Shown piece by piece: positions 14,278 to 17,031 of a stretch of DNA of 17,031 nucleotides. Numbering within the stretch: the stretch's first letter is position 1; every line of letters starts with the position of its first letter. The position numbers and the translations under genes are program-made. The stretch is from the NCBI GenBank assembly GCA_024998705.1, contig JACOEF010000523.1, forward strand, positions 1 to 17,031, read 5' to 3'. Under the pieces are notes generated by a model. That model was not told the origin of the DNA. It saw only the letters and a list, made by a program, of their open reading frames with translations, and searched no databases. The stretch is from Nitrospira sp. GTDB lineage: Bacteria > Nitrospirota > Nitrospiria > Nitrospirales > Nitrospiraceae.

Positions 14278-17031
14278 CTAGCTCACCTCCTCCATGTGCT
14301 CCACGAATCGCCCATCCGGCGAGGTGATTCGGATCGTTATCCGCGTCGCCGCGACACGACACAGCGCTCCGTAGCTCTTGTTCGCTCCCCCGCCTTGCAG
14401 CCGCCTCACCACCACCGGCTCGCTCCCCGGCGGAAAGCCCGGCCCCGACTGTACCGGAATATCGTCAAGCGCCAACTTGATCACGATCGGCTTCAGCGGC
14501 GCTACAATGATTTCTCCTGGACTCGGCCTCCCCGGCGGCCGCAACGGCGGAAACGGCTGCGCCACCTGCTTCCGGGTCACTGTCAGGCCCAGCATGTACG
14601 AACCCGCCGGGGGTGCGGTCACCGGAGCCGAACTCTGCCAGCTCAACACCAGACCCACGTTCGCCACCTGCACCAGCGTCACGTTCTGAATGTCCGGAGC
14701 CGGCAAGACCGGCCCCGCCGGGATCTCCAGAATCCGCTCGGTCATCCTCCCGATCGGATCCGTGATCCGCACCGCGAACTTGATCACGTCGTTCACCGCC
14801 GCGCGCTTAATCAACGCCCGGTACTGCACCGCGTCCGGCGGGGGCGACGAGGTTCTCCACGCGCCACTGCCGACTCCCGGCTGTGCCGTCGGCAGCGCCT
14901 CCAGATTTGTCAGCACCTCGATCAACGGCGGATCCCCGGCAACCCCAACAACGCTCGCATCGACGGCCAGCCGGTGATGTCCTAGCGGCGTTTTTTTCAG
15001 TGGAGCCGTGCTCGTCCACTTCACCAAAACATCCTCCAGAGGACCGCCCGGCCAGTCCAGCGTGAGCGCCGAAAGGTTCGGCGGCGCGTTGGGCGGTACT
15101 ACGATCCACGCTGCGTTGCTCGCAGACGACTTGCCGCGCAACGCTCCTCGCAACGGGTCGTCCTCCGACCAGGCAACCGCCCTGTACCACACTCGCCGCC
15201 ACGAGCCCGACCGCGTGTCCTGCCCGCTCACTTTCGAGATGTGCGACACGCCCGCGCCATCCAGTTCCCGCGTCACTGTCCATCCGCCGCCCGTGTTCGC
15301 CAGAGTCAGCACAGGCGGCCCCATCGTGTTCAACTCCCTTGCCGCGTCATCCACGCGCACACGGTGCAACTCCACCTTCTGCACGCGCGGTCCGCTCCTC
15401 ATGTTCGCCAGCACTGCCGCCCGGAATACGTTCGGGTTCACGTTTTTGTCCAGCACCCGCGCCACCTCCAACGTCGGAACAGTCGGAACCATCACCCGCG
15501 GAGCCGCTACCGCAATCAACTGATCCTCAGGATCCTGGCCCGACGGCCACTTCGCCTCCACCTGCCCCGCACTCACCCCCATCACGATGTATACGTGGAT
15601 CGACGTGCTTCCCTTCGGAAGCGTCACGTCCGCGCTCGTCGCTTGAATCAGTCGCGCATTCCTCCTCGTGAACTCTCGACGCGACGGGTTCGCCTTGAAC
15701 GCATTCTTGATCCGGGTCAGCCTCTGGCTCAGCGTCAGATTCGGCGTCGCCTCCGGCAGGCTGTTCGACTCCAGAATCTTGCTCTCCGTTGACTCATAGA
15801 TGAAATACCCGACGGCGCCCGGATCATTCGACCAGCTGATCCGCGCGTGACACTCCCCCGCCGCATCCGGCAAACTCGCCAAATCTACGATGTCCGGGGG
15901 TATCACCGGGGGCCTCGGATCCGACGCCGTGCAGAGATTCGGCTGCGGAGACCACAGACTCACTCGCTGCGGAGCCAGCCGCTCCACCGCCTGCGCCCAC
16001 AACGCACACCCGATGTGCCCTGTCGCCGCGTAGTTCAGAGAAAATCCCTTGATCATCACACGGTACCGCCGTGTCTCGTTCCCCTGCTGCGGCCCGAACG
16101 CCACCTGCTTGTCGCCGTCCGCGCTCAATGCGATCACCGAATCCTGTGCATTCGGCAGCCCCGGCACATCGCCCGTGAACTCAATCTCGTACGGCACGCC
16201 CGCTCCGCCCGCGAGCGACTTTTGCAAGCCCGCCGCCGGAACATTCGACGCCGGCGGCGCTCCGTGAAACGGCATCGCATACAGATTCGCCACGAACCGG
16301 ACTGTCTTCGGCCCCCGGATCCGCCAGTCCCACAGGAACTCGATCCCCAGCGTCGCGTCGCACACCGCTCCCGACGCCGGAGCCACCGGTTTCAGATCCA
16401 TGTTCACGATCCGCACCAGATCCGGATCCGGCTGCGCCACCACGTGGTCCCGAGACGACCACGGGCTCCACAGTCCGTACAGATTCTGCGTCGCCGCCGC
16501 GCACTTAACCGTCCTCGTCCCTGGATTGTTCGGAATCGAAATCGACCGCGCCACCGCGTGCATCCGCCAGGCCTCAGGATCCAGATCGTTCCTCGACTTG
16601 TTTGATGCGATCGGCACGAACCCGCCGCTCGGCCTTGCCTCCATTAACGCTATCGCTCCGCCCGGCGGAGCCACGCTCGCCCGCGCCGCCGCGAAACTCG
16701 AAACCCTCAACAGATTCATGGACGGCAGTCGGTCCCAGCTGATCCGCACCGCCCCCTGCCACGATCTGTCCGATCCCACTGGCCTCTCGTGCCCCATCAG
16801 CTCAGTGAAGACGTTCGCCGGCGCCGGTGGCGGCAGCGCCGGACCCGGTGACGGGACCAGCGCCGCAAACTCCACCGCCTCCGAATTCCCGTTCAACCCC
16901 TTCTCCCACCGCGCCGTGATCATGTAATCGAAGAACACTCCCGGATTCGACGCCACCCCTACGGGCAGCGTACTCACCGGATACGCCGTTCCGAACCCTA
17001 GCACCAGGCTCACGAACGGATCGCTCCCCAC
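14278..17031 (-). CDS. Giant fibronectin-III-like beta-sandwich protein, 5' end outside window
   Basis: The frame is open at the right edge and encodes 917 visible residues, ending at TAG 14278-14280. The first visible codon (GTG) is an internal Val rather than a proven start. Repeated tracts have the FN3 look: VRISWDRLP (about 95-103), ARISWSNDPGAVGYFIYEST (396-415), VLVKWTSTAPLKKTP and LVLSWQSSAPVTAPPAGSYM (about 795-814). They are separated by Pro-rich linkers, with few Cys and no transmembrane segment. Known FN3-type proteins in bacteria are extracellular enzymes, adhesins, or phage-tail and injection-system fibres. The sequence alone does not choose between these. It sits directly upstream of the PLD-like gene in an apparent operon that continues beyond the window, and shares its high GC and codon use. 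Confidence 0.75.
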   Translation of the reverse strand: MGSDPFVSLVLGFGTAYPVSTLPVGVASNPGVFFDYMITARWEKGLNGNSEAVEFAALVPSPGPALPPPAPANVFTELMGHERPVGSDRSWQGAVRISWDRLPSMNLLRVSSFAAARASVAPPGGAIALMEARPSGGFVPIASNKSRNDLDPEAWRMHAVARSISIPNNPGTRTVKCAAATQNLYGLWSPWSSRDHVVAQPDPDLVRIVNMDLKPVAPASGAVCDATLGIEFLWDWRIRGPKTVRFVANLYAMPFHGAPPASNVPAAGLQKSLAGGAGVPYEIEFTGDVPGLPNAQDSVIALSADGDKQVAFGPQQGNETRRYRVMIKGFSLNYAATGHIGCALWAQAVERLAPQRVSLWSPQPNLCTASDPRPPVIPPDIVDLASLPDAAGECHARISWSNDPGAVGYFIYESTESKILESNSLPEATPNLTLSQRLTRIKNAFKANPSRREFTRRNARLIQATSADVTLPKGSTSIHVYIVMGVSAGQVEAKWPSGQDPEDQLIAVAAPRVMVPTVPTLEVARVLDKNVNPNVFRAAVLANMRSGPRVQKVELHRVRVDDAARELNTMGPPVLTLANTGGGWTVTRELDGAGVSHISKVSGQDTRSGSWRRVWYRAVAWSEDDPLRGALRGKSSASNAAWIVVPPNAPPNLSALTLDWPGGPLEDVLVKWTSTAPLKKTPLGHHRLAVDASVVGVAGDPPLIEVLTNLEALPTAQPGVGSGAWRTSSPPPDAVQYRALIKRAAVNDVIKFAVRITDPIGRMTERILEIPAGPVLPAPDIQNVTLVQVANVGLVLSWQSSAPVTAPPAGSYMLGLTVTRKQVAQPFPPLRPPGRPSPGEIIVAPLKPIVIKLALDDIPVQSGPGFPPGSEPVVVRRLQGGGANKSYGALCRVAATRITIRITSPDGRFVEHMEEVS
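14284..14293 (-). promoter_or_regulatory. Strong ribosome-binding site inside the upstream gene's 3' end
   Basis: Minus-strand GGAGGAGGTG lies within the last codons of the FN3-like gene, 9 bases before ATG 14274. It sits just ahead of the upstream TAG, which suggests coupled translation of the two large proteins. Confidence 0.75.

Noticed and set aside
1..17031. CRISPR array, tRNA or rRNA
   Set aside because: No regularly spaced repeats and no recognisable RNA gene sequence seen on either strand.

Overview
The window looks like a piece of a Gram-negative bacterial genome. The evidence is a TonB-dependent outer-membrane receptor and two secreted proteins with Sec-type signal peptides. No rRNA, tRNA or housekeeping gene is present, so the lineage cannot be fixed. 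An environmental, Nitrospira-like background would fit the left 10.8 kb, but that is only a guess. Everything here reads as accessory genome.

Left part (1-2118): a truncated small gene runs leftward off the edge. Across a roughly 550-bp spacer packed with palindromes and repeats lies a rightward pair. It consists of an actin-like ParM/StbA-family ATPase and a small basic protein that overlaps its end. The layout (cis-acting palindromes, filament ATPase, small adaptor) is that of a type II DNA segregation module, as found on plasmids and some integrated elements.

Next (2306-3539) is a decayed IS3-family insertion sequence. Its orfA carries an amber stop and its orfB a frameshift that removes the catalytic Glu.

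Middle (3596-10760): two leftward genes encode secreted proteins. One has fascin-like beta-trefoil repeats joined to an unrecognised C-terminal region. The other is an astacin-type zinc metalloprotease with three beta/gamma-crystallin-like modules, broken in the third module by a single frameshift. After a 613-bp spacer with no convincing gene comes a rightward TonB-dependent receptor.

Right part (10903-17031): two very large leftward genes, three bases apart and probably translationally coupled, with visibly higher GC than the rest. The upstream one (5' end outside the window) is a fibronectin-III-like beta-sandwich protein. The downstream one joins a phage-structural-like N-terminal module to a C-terminal phospholipase D fold whose HKD catalytic motif has lost both His and Lys. 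This pair is the best candidate for something undescribed; a phage-tail-like or contractile-injection-system role is possible but unproven. The sharp composition change at about 10.8 kb suggests horizontal acquisition or, less interestingly, an assembly junction.
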